NCBI GenBank assembly: GCA_902800965.1 | Contig: CADCGK010000002.1 | Location: forward strand, 62,001 to 126,000 | Length of the DNA stretch: 64,000 nt | Direction of reading: 5' to 3' | Source of the DNA: an uncultured Bacteroidia bacterium | GTDB taxonomy: Bacteria; Bacteroidota; Bacteroidia; Bacteroidales; F082 | In this document: positions 49,697 to 57,881 of the stretch, in pieces | Layout: the number at the start of each line of letters is the position of its first letter | Position numbering within the stretch: position 1 is the first letter of the stretch | Program-made: the position numbers and the translations under genes | Notes under the pieces: model-generated | Told to the model about the DNA's origin: nothing | Seen by the model: the letters and a program-made list of their open reading frames with translations, nothing else | Databases searched by the model: none

Positions 49697-49780
49697 AGAA
49701 GTCAGAAGACAGAAGGCAACAAGAAAGGGATGGCTCCATTGAGCCATCCCTTTCTTGTTGCCTTCTGTCTTCTGACTTCT
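49697..49780. terminator. Perfect 40-bp inverted repeat, bidirectional terminator-like hairpin
   Basis: Arms 49697-49736 and 49741-49780 are exact reverse complements around the loop CATT. The outer 20 bases are family C heptads (AGAAGTCAGAAGACAGAAGG). It starts just after the C69 stop codon and ends 9 bases before the PpiD stop, between convergent genes. Confidence 0.93.
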
Positions 49781-49788
49781 TGCTTCTA

Positions 49789-51909
49789 TTAGTAGAACAT
49801 CACTCTGTTGTCCTCAATCTTGGCGTTGTTTCTGAGAGCGTTATAGACGCCGTTATTCAACACCTTGTTGTTGAACTGAGCGGTCTTGTCTCTCAGGATG
49901 GAGCTGAGGTCAGGATTTTCAGGCGCGTTAGCGACCTTGACGTTCTTGATCACGAAGGCGCTGGTGTTACCGGCGATTGGGCCGACCACTTCACCTTCCT
50001 TCATACCGAGGATGGTTCCAATGATATCAGCTTCAACACCGAAGTTACCCAATGCACGGGCTTCCATATTGATGTCGGAAACAGATGCGCTCTCAGCACC
50101 CAACTCATTAACCATGCGGTCATAGTCGGTGCCACAGGCCTTCATCTTCTCAACGGCAATCTCACCCTTCTTCTTGTTGAGGATCTGGTACTTGGATTGA
50201 TCCAGGATCTTCTCCATCGGAGCGTAGCCTTCAGGAACCATGTCGGTCAGAGCGGCCACGACAAACATGTTGTCAAGCTCAAAGATGGATGACACGTCAC
50301 CAACCTTGGTCTTGTCGTCGAATGCCCAGCGGACGATTTGACGTGGGTTGTCGATACCAGTGATCTGATAGGTCGAAGCCGTCATTCTCGGCATGTTGCG
50401 CTTGGTCATTCCCTGTGCCTCGATGGCAGCATTGAATTGATCGTATGTGCGGTTCTCAGTAACGAACTTGTTAGCCTGGGCAAACACGTCTTGATAGGTC
50501 TTGGTGCTCGGAGTGAGTTCATGCTTCAGGAAAGCCAAACGAGCTTTGGGCTTCATCTCGGTCTTGCCCGTCACTTTGATGACATGGTATCCGAAAGGAG
50601 TCTCAACGACGCCGATGGTACCCACTGGGTTGTTCATGACAAACTCATTGAAGTTATAGACCATCATGCCATCGGTGAACCAATCCAGATCACCGCCTTT
50701 TTCAGCAGAACCTTTGTCGGTGGAGAACTTGGTGGCAAGTTCTTCAAAAAGTTCCGTCTTCTTGACGTTCTTCTTCAGCACGGCAGCCAAGCTGTCAGCA
50801 ACAGCCTGAGCTCTTTCCTTGGTGGTGATGGTATCCTCACTGCGCAGAGCGCCTTGGTAAGCGATGAGGATATGGCTGGCTTTCAGAGAGTCGGCACGGT
50901 TCTGAAGATCCACGATGCGGACCAGGTTATAGGCCTCGTTATCGAAATAAGGACCATAGACGAAGCCGGGCTGGTTGCCGCCTTCAAAGATCACGTTTTC
51001 AATGACTGCCGGAACATCGGTGTTGGCCATCCAAGTGCTGTCGTAACGCTGATCTGAATTGGCATTGACGAAGCTGGCGACATTATCCGTGTTGGCAAAA
51101 TCTTCCTTCATCTCATTGACGAACTTCTGGGCGTCCTGATCATCCTGTGCAGAAGGTTTGATGTCGAAAACAACATATTCAATACCGCGGGTCTCATCGG
51201 TTTCGAACTTGTATTTGTTCTCTTCATAGAACTTCTTGTTGTCCTGATCGGTCACTACCACGGTTGAATCCGGAATGGTGGCATAACGCAAGGCAACGAC
51301 ATCAGCTGTAGCCTTGACATTCTTGTTTTCATAATACTTCTGAGCAAGCTTGGAAGGCATGAAATACGAAGCCTTTACCAGATTGTCGAACTTGGTTTCC
51401 AGCCTGTTGTCCTTGATGGCGTTCTCGAAATCGAGCCATTGATTGCGGTACTCGATCGGAGCGTTATCCAGGTTCTGCATATAGTTCTCAAGGGCTTCTC
51501 TGTTAAAGCCATTGGCGTCAGAGAAGTTCTGAACGACCCACTGATGCGGCTCTTCACCCAGGAATTGGTCGTAGAGCTCGTCAGCAGAGACATTCATGCC
51601 GATGGCACTGTATTCCTTGTTCATGATATGCTCCTTGATCATCTGCTCAAGGGTGCTGTTGTAAACGTTATAGGTTTGGGAAGAGGAGAGGCTATTGCCA
51701 GCGCTTCTCTTCATGTTTTCCAGATTCTTGTTCTTCAGATCCTCAAAATCTTTGTAAGGAATCTTCTCTCCGTCAATAACGGCCACGTTGTACTCGCGGT
51801 GTCTTCCCGTACTCTGGAAAAGGTCCTGCAGGACGAATGCCAACAAAGCAAGACCGATGATAGCGATCAACAATCCTGAACGCTTTCTGATTTTCTCAAT
51901 TGCTGCCAT
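49789..51909 (-). CDS. PpiD/SurA-type periplasmic peptidyl-prolyl isomerase and chaperone
   Basis: 706 residues. An N-terminal inner-membrane anchor (RSGLLIAIIGLALLAFVLQDLF, about 10-32) is followed by a SurA N-terminal chaperone-like helical domain (about 40-230). A parvulin rotamase domain lies at about 340-450 (DSLKASHILIAYQGA, KFSTDKGSAEKGGDLDWFTDGMMV, FGYHVIKVTGKTE). A second, degenerate foldase-like region follows to the C-terminus. It assists outer-membrane protein folding in the periplasm. Its own promoter lies at 51959-51966, downstream of the CNNM gene. Confidence 0.93.
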   Translation of the reverse strand: MAAIEKIRKRSGLLIAIIGLALLAFVLQDLFQSTGRHREYNVAVIDGEKIPYKDFEDLKNKNLENMKRSAGNSLSSSQTYNVYNSTLEQMIKEHIMNKEYSAIGMNVSADELYDQFLGEEPHQWVVQNFSDANGFNREALENYMQNLDNAPIEYRNQWLDFENAIKDNRLETKFDNLVKASYFMPSKLAQKYYENKNVKATADVVALRYATIPDSTVVVTDQDNKKFYEENKYKFETDETRGIEYVVFDIKPSAQDDQDAQKFVNEMKEDFANTDNVASFVNANSDQRYDSTWMANTDVPAVIENVIFEGGNQPGFVYGPYFDNEAYNLVRIVDLQNRADSLKASHILIAYQGALRSEDTITTKERAQAVADSLAAVLKKNVKKTELFEELATKFSTDKGSAEKGGDLDWFTDGMMVYNFNEFVMNNPVGTIGVVETPFGYHVIKVTGKTEMKPKARLAFLKHELTPSTKTYQDVFAQANKFVTENRTYDQFNAAIEAQGMTKRNMPRMTASTYQITGIDNPRQIVRWAFDDKTKVGDVSSIFELDNMFVVAALTDMVPEGYAPMEKILDQSKYQILNKKKGEIAVEKMKACGTDYDRMVNELGAESASVSDINMEARALGNFGVEADIIGTILGMKEGEVVGPIAGNTSAFVIKNVKVANAPENPDLSSILRDKTAQFNNKVLNNGVYNALRNNAKIEDNRVMFY

Positions 51910-51958
51910 AATGCTTTTATTGCTATACTATTAATTAAATATTCAAAATTTGAGCCTG

Positions 51959-51966
51959 CAAATTTA
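51959..51966 (-). promoter_or_regulatory. -7 element (TAAATTTG) of the PpiD gene
   Basis: A minus-strand TAnnTTTG match 50 bases before the ATG. Confidence 0.6.
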
Positions 51967-52016
51967 GTAAAAGGATTTCAATCTGCGTAAAAATTGGTTA
52001 AACTTTATTTTCCTTT

Positions 52017-53303
52017 TCACGGAACTCGCTTTAATTCAACCTCTTCCAACTTCATGTCGGTGGCTTTAAGCACCTTGATCCGATAGTCACCGATGATCAG
52101 CTCCTTCCCCACTTCGGGAATGCTCTCATAATAATGCAGGATCATTCCAGCCAACGTCTCATAATCATCTGAGACAGGAAGGTCGAGTTTGTAGGTCTCA
52201 TTCAAATAGTCTATCTCGAGTCGTGCGGAAAACACGTAGGTATCCTCTTTCACCTTCTGTTCCGTCTCGTCTTCCTCGTCGTATTCATCCTCAATCTCAC
52301 CGAAAATCTCTTCGATGACGTCTTCCATAGTGACAATACCTGCCGTGCCTCCAAACTCATCCACAACGACCGCGACACCTTGATGTTTCTGGATAAAATG
52401 CTTTAGCAGTCGGTCGGCGGTATATGTCTCAGGGAAAAAGTCGATAGGCCGGACCAGATCAGCCGTAGTGACTTTCTTGGCGTTGGCAATAGCATCCACC
52501 ACATCGTTAAGATGAATATAACCTATGATATTATCGATGTTCTCTGAATAAACAATCAGTTTGGAGTGCTTTGTCTCCTCAAAACGGTCTTTGATGAAAT
52601 GAAGGTCATCGGTAAGCTTCACCGATTCAATCTCGTTACGGGGCCCCATGCATTCACGCAGTTTGACTGACCTGAAATCCATGGCGTTTTGGAAGAGCTG
52701 AATCTCCTGTTGGATATCCTCGTCAGCTTCCTTGGGATCGGCATATTCGGTGATGTAATCGTCAAAATCAACCGTGCTGATCTGGTATTCCTGATGGTCC
52801 ATTTTCATGCCGAAGAACAACCGGATAATTAGACTGGCGATACCAGAATAGATCAGGGTAAGCGGATAGAGAAGGTAATAGCAAACCACCGCGGGGAAAG
52901 CGAAAAATGAGAGGATGGCGTTGGGATTGATACGGAAAAGGATCTTGGGCAGGAACTCCGCCAGCACCAGCACAAGCAAGGTGGAGATGATGGATTGCAG
53001 GAGCAGGATGAAGAACTCGACCTCAAGCGACGTTGGGAGCATCCAGAGCACGGCGGGTTTCAACAAACGCGCTATGGCAATACCATAGATGACGTTGGCG
53101 ATATTGTTGCCGATCAGCAAGGAGGTGATGAAACGGGATTGGTTCTTGAAGAAAAGGCTGACGATTTTTGCCGAGAACTTGTTCTTCTTCAGATCCACCT
53201 CCAGCTGGAGCCGGTTGGTGCTGTTAAAAGCAATCTCAAGCCCTGAACAGAGGGCAGAGAAAAACAAAGTTATCGCTACAACAATCCAGTCATTCATCGT
53301 CAA
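52017..53303 (-). CDS. CNNM/CorC-family membrane protein (DUF21-CBS-CBS-CorC_HlyC)
   Basis: 428 residues. Four N-terminal TM helices (DUF21, about 1-185) start MNDWIVVAITLFFSALCSGLEIAFNSTNRLQLE. A CBS pair (about 200-335) includes IIGYIHLNDVVDA and HQGVAVVVDEFGGTAGIVTMEDVIEEIFGEIEDEYD. The C-terminal CorC_HlyC transporter-associated domain follows (VFSARLEIDYLNETYKLDLP ... YETLAGMILHYYESIPEVG). It is likely a Mg2+ (or other divalent) exporter; Bacteroidota GldE is a relative. It overlaps lptC by 4 bases. Confidence 0.92.
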   Translation of the reverse strand: MTMNDWIVVAITLFFSALCSGLEIAFNSTNRLQLEVDLKKNKFSAKIVSLFFKNQSRFITSLLIGNNIANVIYGIAIARLLKPAVLWMLPTSLEVEFFILLLQSIISTLLVLVLAEFLPKILFRINPNAILSFFAFPAVVCYYLLYPLTLIYSGIASLIIRLFFGMKMDHQEYQISTVDFDDYITEYADPKEADEDIQQEIQLFQNAMDFRSVKLRECMGPRNEIESVKLTDDLHFIKDRFEETKHSKLIVYSENIDNIIGYIHLNDVVDAIANAKKVTTADLVRPIDFFPETYTADRLLKHFIQKHQGVAVVVDEFGGTAGIVTMEDVIEEIFGEIEDEYDEEDETEQKVKEDTYVFSARLEIDYLNETYKLDLPVSDDYETLAGMILHYYESIPEVGKELIIGDYRIKVLKATDMKLEEVELKRVP

Positions 53304-53854
53304 TTCTCTTCCACTTCAAAAGTAGCTTTGCCGTTGTAAATTGTATATTCCTCAAAATTCTCCGTCGATACAAGACTGTCGCCAGTAATGTCTTTGTCGG
53401 GCATGACGATCCTCACCTTTGAGCGGGTATAGATCATTTTTGAGTCTTGATACCAAAACAGTTTGTCGGAATACATGCTCTGACCGTTCTGTTGGTTTTC
53501 GACACTGACATTACCACTGGCTTCAACCATCTTGGGATTGTCATGGCTAAGGCCATAATCAGCGCTGATTTCAGAAGTCACAAGATGATTGCGGTCAAAG
53601 ACGGACGCATGAAAGCCTTGCGGGAACTCAAGATGGCTGGAGTCATCACCTTCGCGAACCATCATCGGCGCCTTCAGCTCCACCTGAACAAAGCCCGAGT
53701 CGCTTCGATAAAAAACAATGTCGTAAGCGACGACTCCCGAGAGCGTATCGTCAGAAGCCAATTGTTGGATCACCGAAGTAGGGTTACCACACGAAAACAA
53801 CATCACAGCCAGCAAGGCTGTGATGTTGTAGATTAGAAATCGAGTCGTCTTCAA
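53300..53854 (-). CDS. lptC: LptC-type LPS export lipoprotein
   Basis: 184 residues. A lipobox gives Cys22 (AVMLFSC). The beta-jellyroll body reads VVAYDIVFYRSDSGFVQVELKAPMMV, FPQGFHASVFDRNHLVTSEISADYG, MVEASGNVSVENQQNGQSMYSDKLFWYQDSKMIYT and VRIVMPDKDITGDSLVSTENFEEY, the LptC/A-like OstA fold as found in Bacteroidota (lipidated rather than TM-anchored). It carries LPS from the inner membrane. It is encoded between the TPR protein and CNNM genes. Confidence 0.88.
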   Translation of the reverse strand: MKTTRFLIYNITALLAVMLFSCGNPTSVIQQLASDDTLSGVVAYDIVFYRSDSGFVQVELKAPMMVREGDDSSHLEFPQGFHASVFDRNHLVTSEISADYGLSHDNPKMVEASGNVSVENQQNGQSMYSDKLFWYQDSKMIYTRSKVRIVMPDKDITGDSLVSTENFEEYTIYNGKATFEVEEN

Positions 53855-53862
53855 CGTGCAGG

Positions 53863-55320
53863 TTATTTAGCGGCTCTGATCGTGGTGGTCTCACCGATCC
53901 AGCCACCGACAGTGTAAGACTGTCCTTCAGCAAAGTCGTTGAAGAAGATGGTCTCGGTTGTCGGGAAGTGTTGTCTGTAGGAAGCGGCCAGACCGTTGGC
54001 GCGGCCAGCGACCGAAGGATCGATGCTTGCTGCCTTGGCAAACTTGTCAACGGCAACCCAATAGACTTCCTTGCCACCGAACTTGCTGTCGGAGAAGGAG
54101 TTGGCCGATGAAGCATAAGCCGTTCCGATAAGGATGTAAGGCTCACCCGCGGTGGGGTCAACAGCGGCAGCGCGACGAGCGGCATCGCGGCATTTGCCGT
54201 AAGCACCCATGTTCAGGTAGCAGTAGGCAAGATTTCTGTAAGCTCTATAGACACGGTCGTTGTTGGTAGCCGAAGTAGCTTGTTCAAAGTACTTGGCAGC
54301 TTCGCCGTTCTTGCCATCTTTGAAGAGCTTGATACCGATGTTGTAGGCAGCTTCGGGGCTGGGCTCCAGCTCATAGAGTTGCTTACTGGCGTCAAGGAAG
54401 AGCTTCGAATCGGTGCATTCCTTCTTATCAAGGATGGTGGTGATACGCTTGAGCAAGTTGATATCATCCGGGGTTTCAGCCATTTTGGCAGCAAACACCT
54501 TGACTAGATCATCGCAGGAGGCATAAGGCTGGAAGAGGTTGTCGATATTGTTCTTCACACCCTTGTTGATGTTGATGTTCTTCTCGTTCTTCTCAATCTG
54601 CTTGTCAAAGCCAGCGATGGCTTCAGTGTCGTTCGACTCTTCTGCAGTAGCTCTGGCCTCTGACAGCTGAGCAACATTCTCAGCCAACACCTTGATATTG
54701 TCATCAAGCACTTCGGAGAGTTCCTGATAAACATTGATGATGGTCATCTTCTCTTCCTTGTTGTTGTTCACCATGTCGATGGTGGACTTGAAGTAAGCGT
54801 CAATGTAGGCGCCTTGCAGCTGTGAGGCATCAAGGGCGACGGCATTCTTCAAGACGTTATAAGCCTCTTCGTAACGGTTCTTGTTATAGGTATAGATAAG
54901 GAGTCCTTTTCTACCCATGATGTTGGCAACTTGAGAAGCGCCCGTCTTGGGATCAGTCGGGAAATACTTGGCTCTCGTATCCATCAGCATGCAAAGTGTG
55001 TCGATGTAAGCGTCCTTGTCCTTGGGGTTCTGGCGGATGAGGTAATCCAGAATCTTCTCGCCGTTCGTGTAGGTGTATTGGCTGGCACGCGGGCCTGTGA
55101 GGAACACTTCACGCCAAGCGGAGATCATTTCTTTGCTGACTGACTCAGGAGCGAACTTGGCGGCTTCCCATTGTTTGTAGTACTCACGATAGATCGAAAG
55201 CTTGGTGACGCAGTTTGCGCTGTCGGCACCATACTTCGGTTCGTTCATGACATCCTGTGCGGAAACGCTGAAGGCTATTCCTAAGATAACAGCCAGGATC
55301 GCAAATCTTTTAGTTTTCAT
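53863..55320 (-). CDS. Exported TPR protein of the envelope operon
   Basis: 485 residues. Signal peptide MKTKRFAILAVILGIAFSVSAQ. Helical repeats follow (KLSIYREYYKQWEAAKFAPESVSKEMISAWREVF, NRYEEAYNVLKNAVALDASQLQGAYIDAYFK, AAYNIGIKLFKDGKNGEAAKYFEQATSATNNDRVYRAYRNLAYCYLN). The C-terminal residues 430-485 form a soluble tail. It is a conserved neighbour of LptC and the FadL-like barrel in Bacteroidales, suggesting envelope assembly, but the role is not established. Confidence 0.88.
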   Translation of the reverse strand: MKTKRFAILAVILGIAFSVSAQDVMNEPKYGADSANCVTKLSIYREYYKQWEAAKFAPESVSKEMISAWREVFLTGPRASQYTYTNGEKILDYLIRQNPKDKDAYIDTLCMLMDTRAKYFPTDPKTGASQVANIMGRKGLLIYTYNKNRYEEAYNVLKNAVALDASQLQGAYIDAYFKSTIDMVNNNKEEKMTIINVYQELSEVLDDNIKVLAENVAQLSEARATAEESNDTEAIAGFDKQIEKNEKNININKGVKNNIDNLFQPYASCDDLVKVFAAKMAETPDDINLLKRITTILDKKECTDSKLFLDASKQLYELEPSPEAAYNIGIKLFKDGKNGEAAKYFEQATSATNNDRVYRAYRNLAYCYLNMGAYGKCRDAARRAAAVDPTAGEPYILIGTAYASSANSFSDSKFGGKEVYWVAVDKFAKAASIDPSVAGRANGLAASYRQHFPTTETIFFNDFAEGQSYTVGGWIGETTTIRAAK

Positions 55321-55345
55321 CTCTCTTGTCTTTTTATGGTTTAAC

Positions 55346-56644
55346 TTATTTATACTTTCTCTTGATGAACCAGCGCTCGAAGATGGAGACGCCGACGGTC
55401 AGGTTTACATAGCTTTCTCTGATCAGGTTTGCAGATTTCGTGCCACAATTTCCGATCTCCAATCCCACATCCACTTTCGACATCGAACGAGGGATAGGAA
55501 GGCTCATTCCAAAATCCACACCTAATTTATTAATAGATTGACCGTTGATGTTGAGATAGGTCTGTTCATAAAAGCCTCCCAAGCGGTAGGATACCCTGGT
55601 CCAATAGCTTGACAATGAAGTGGAAGAAGGTATGAATTCACCGCCAACAGCCACACTCCAAGCGTCTTGCAACCCCTCGTTGATGCCGTTTCTGGCAAAA
55701 GCACTCCACTGTGACCAGTTGAAATCGGCACCAAGCATCCAACGGTTGTTCTTCTGCAAGGAAACGCCAAAGCCAAAGCCATGAGGCATGGTGAACTTGG
55801 CGTTCTTGTCTTCACGATAGGCAATAGTATCAATAAGGTATTCCGTTGAGGTCGAAGTGATGTTTTCATCGGCCTCGATGGAACGCACGAACACGGTCTG
55901 GGTTCCCTTCAAATTGATTTTTTGGTCGTAGGTGGCACCTACAGCCAAAGTGAGGCCGTTACCCACTTGACCCTGATACATCACACCATAATCGAACATG
56001 AACGAGTTGATCATCACATCGCGGCTGCGACGAGTACTGATGACGTAGGTAGAATCAGGAAAAGTCAGAGTGGTAGTGGACTTACTGTCGCCAAACACAT
56101 AGCTGGCATTGGCGCCAATGGAGAAATGCTTGCCAATGCGAAAAGCATTGCCCATAAACACTTGGTTCAAACCGCCATCGCCTTGGAAAAGCTGCGAATA
56201 GTTACCAGCATGTTCATCATGAGAAGTGGTGACGACATTGTATCCAACATTAGTGTAAGGTTGGGCGCCAACTGCCATCTTCCACCAATTGGTAAAGGCG
56301 AATCCCATAGCCACATAGTCGAAAGAAGCGCTGCTGGCTCTTTCAGAGAGCGCTGAGGTGCTAAAATTGGAGGATTTCGCATACAAGCCAGCGTCAAACA
56401 AAAAGGCCAGCGTATCAATCATGGCGTATGAAGCAGGATTTTCGGCATTAATCATGTTTTTTGCAAACATGCCGTTGGCAACACCGCCCATGCCCTTGAG
56501 ACGTGCATTCATCGTCTTGTTTCTAACCTGGCCAATGCCAAACATGGAATAAGGGGAATCCACGTTAGCTTGAGCGAATATGGCACCGCTTAACAAGACT
56601 ACCAAAGCCGTCAATATCAGTTTATTTGGCAAATATTTCTTCAT
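55346..56644 (-). CDS. Outer-membrane beta-barrel protein (OmpP1/FadL-like)
   Basis: 432 residues. A signal peptide ends near LLSGAIFAQA. DSPYSMFGIGQVRNKTMNARLKGMGGVANGMFAKNMINAENPASYAMI is the N-terminal plug-like segment seen in FadL/OMPP1 relatives of Bacteroidota. Alternating strands follow to the C-terminus RWFIKRKYK. Ligand transport (hydrophobic) is inferred by family only. It is the first gene of the minus-strand envelope run with the TPR protein and lptC. Confidence 0.85.
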   Translation of the reverse strand: MKKYLPNKLILTALVVLLSGAIFAQANVDSPYSMFGIGQVRNKTMNARLKGMGGVANGMFAKNMINAENPASYAMIDTLAFLFDAGLYAKSSNFSTSALSERASSASFDYVAMGFAFTNWWKMAVGAQPYTNVGYNVVTTSHDEHAGNYSQLFQGDGGLNQVFMGNAFRIGKHFSIGANASYVFGDSKSTTTLTFPDSTYVISTRRSRDVMINSFMFDYGVMYQGQVGNGLTLAVGATYDQKINLKGTQTVFVRSIEADENITSTSTEYLIDTIAYREDKNAKFTMPHGFGFGVSLQKNNRWMLGADFNWSQWSAFARNGINEGLQDAWSVAVGGEFIPSSTSLSSYWTRVSYRLGGFYEQTYLNINGQSINKLGVDFGMSLPIPRSMSKVDVGLEIGNCGTKSANLIRESYVNLTVGVSIFERWFIKRKYK

Positions 56645-56724
56645 TCTTATCTATTTCGGGGTGCAAATATCCGAAAAAAAACTGAAATTTTTGTAAAAAA
56701 GATTGTCAGTTTCAAAAAAAGCTG

Positions 56725-56732
56725 TATTTTTG
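56725..56732 (+). promoter_or_regulatory. -7 element (TATTTTTG) of the tRNA-Phe gene
   Basis: A TAnnTTTG match 15 bases before the mature tRNA 5' end. Confidence 0.75.
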
Positions 56733-56747
56733 CGACCGCAATAACAG

Positions 56748-56820
<73 letters not shown>

Positions 56821-56821
56821 C

Positions 56822-57820
56822 TCAAGAGCCGGACGAAAGTTCGGCTTTTGTTTTTTCAGCAATTTCCTTGGCATCCAATAGATTCATGCAATTGAAGTGG
56901 CCCCTCGGGCACTTGGCATAACCCAACTTGTCGCAAGGACGACATCTCAAGCCTTTATTCTCAATGATTACAGCAGGCTTCATGCCTTGAGGCAAGTAAG
57001 GATACATCCCAAATTCGGGAACCGTGTTGCCCCAAACCGAGACAATCGGCTTCCGCAAGGCGGCGGCGATATGCATCATGCCCGTGTCGTTGGTAATCAC
57101 AGCATCGGCGAGTTCAAGCAAAGACGCCGACTGGCCTAATGTGAGTGTGCCACAGCTATTCCCTACGTATGTCCCCACCTTTTCTTTGATACGTTCACCA
57201 CGGGCAGCATCCTCGGGCCCACCTACCAAAATGACAGGATAGTCCAAAGCATCGCAGACCTCCACCACCTTGTCTTCAGGCAGAATCTTGGTGGCATGCT
57301 GGCCTCCTATGACGATGGCCACAAAACCATCATGAAAACTCTCGGGAAGATCTTCATAATGCATCACATCTCCCTCATTGAAGAAAAAGTCCAAGCCTTG
57401 TCCGTCATTTTGGATGCCCAGCTTTTCCACCGCCCTGAAATAACGATCCACAATATGTATCCGAGGTAGTTTTCCTATCTTCAGTTTGGTGTAAAGGAAC
57501 TTACGGAAGTCGAGCTTCGGAAAAGACGATGAAGGACAGTGTAATGACATGCGGACACGCAGGGAACGCCAATTCTTGTGAAGATCGACCACAAAATCAT
57601 AACGTTCTTTACGCAGCTGACTTATCAGTTCCTTCATATTTCCCTGAAGCTCAAACACCTTATCTATATTAGGATTCGCTGCATATATGGAACGATACGA
57701 CGACTTTGTCAGCACATGCAATTCCACCTCGGGCAGTTGCTGCTTGATGCAACGGACAATTGGCGTGGTAAGTACGATGTCGCCAATGGAACTGAAACGT
57801 ATAAGGAGAATCTTTTTCAA
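56822..57820 (-). CDS. GT9-family glycosyltransferase (heptosyltransferase-like)
   Basis: 332 residues from a TTG start at 57820 (MKKILLIRFSSIGDIVLTTPIVRCIKQQLP, the family N-terminus). No ATG is available, and the promoter -7 element (57839-57846) overlaps an earlier in-frame TTG. Two Rossmann-like domains: the acceptor side is EVELHVLTKSSYRSIY, and the donor side is ALDYPVILVGGPEDAARGERI and ITNDTGMMHIAAALRKPIVSVWGNTVPEFGMYPY. A Cys-rich C-terminal stretch (RCRPCDKLGYAKCPRGHFNCM) is notable. It adds a heptose-type sugar to the LPS core. The 3' end contains the tRNA terminator. Confidence 0.9.
   Translation of the reverse strand: MKKILLIRFSSIGDIVLTTPIVRCIKQQLPEVELHVLTKSSYRSIYAANPNIDKVFELQGNMKELISQLRKERYDFVVDLHKNWRSLRVRMSLHCPSSSFPKLDFRKFLYTKLKIGKLPRIHIVDRYFRAVEKLGIQNDGQGLDFFFNEGDVMHYEDLPESFHDGFVAIVIGGQHATKILPEDKVVEVCDALDYPVILVGGPEDAARGERIKEKVGTYVGNSCGTLTLGQSASLLELADAVITNDTGMMHIAAALRKPIVSVWGNTVPEFGMYPYLPQGMKPAVIIENKGLRCRPCDKLGYAKCPRGHFNCMNLLDAKEIAEKTKAELSSGS
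56827..56856 (+). terminator. Intrinsic terminator of tRNA-Phe, inside the convergent GT9 gene
   Basis: AGCCGGAC (56827-56834) pairs with GTTCGGCT (56839-56846), one G-T pair, around a GAAA tetraloop, then TTTGTTTTTT. The stem lies in the last dozen codons of the GT9 gene on the other strand. Confidence 0.88.
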
Positions 57821-57838
57821 AATGCAATAATTCGGGAG

Positions 57839-57846
57839 CAAAGATA
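57839..57846 (-). promoter_or_regulatory. -7 element (TATCTTTG) of the GT9 gene
   Basis: A minus-strand TAnnTTTG match 18 bases before the TTG start at 57820. Confidence 0.7.
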
Positions 57847-57859
57847 GTTAACAATTCGT

Positions 57860-57867
57860 TATTTTTG
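57860..57867 (+). promoter_or_regulatory. -7 element (TATTTTTG) of lnt
   Basis: A TAnnTTTG match 14 bases before the lnt ATG. It is back to back with the GT9 -7 element, with only 13 bases between, so the -33 region of each promoter lies under the other's initiation site. Confidence 0.7.
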
Positions 57868-57881
57868 CCAAAATTTTGAAA

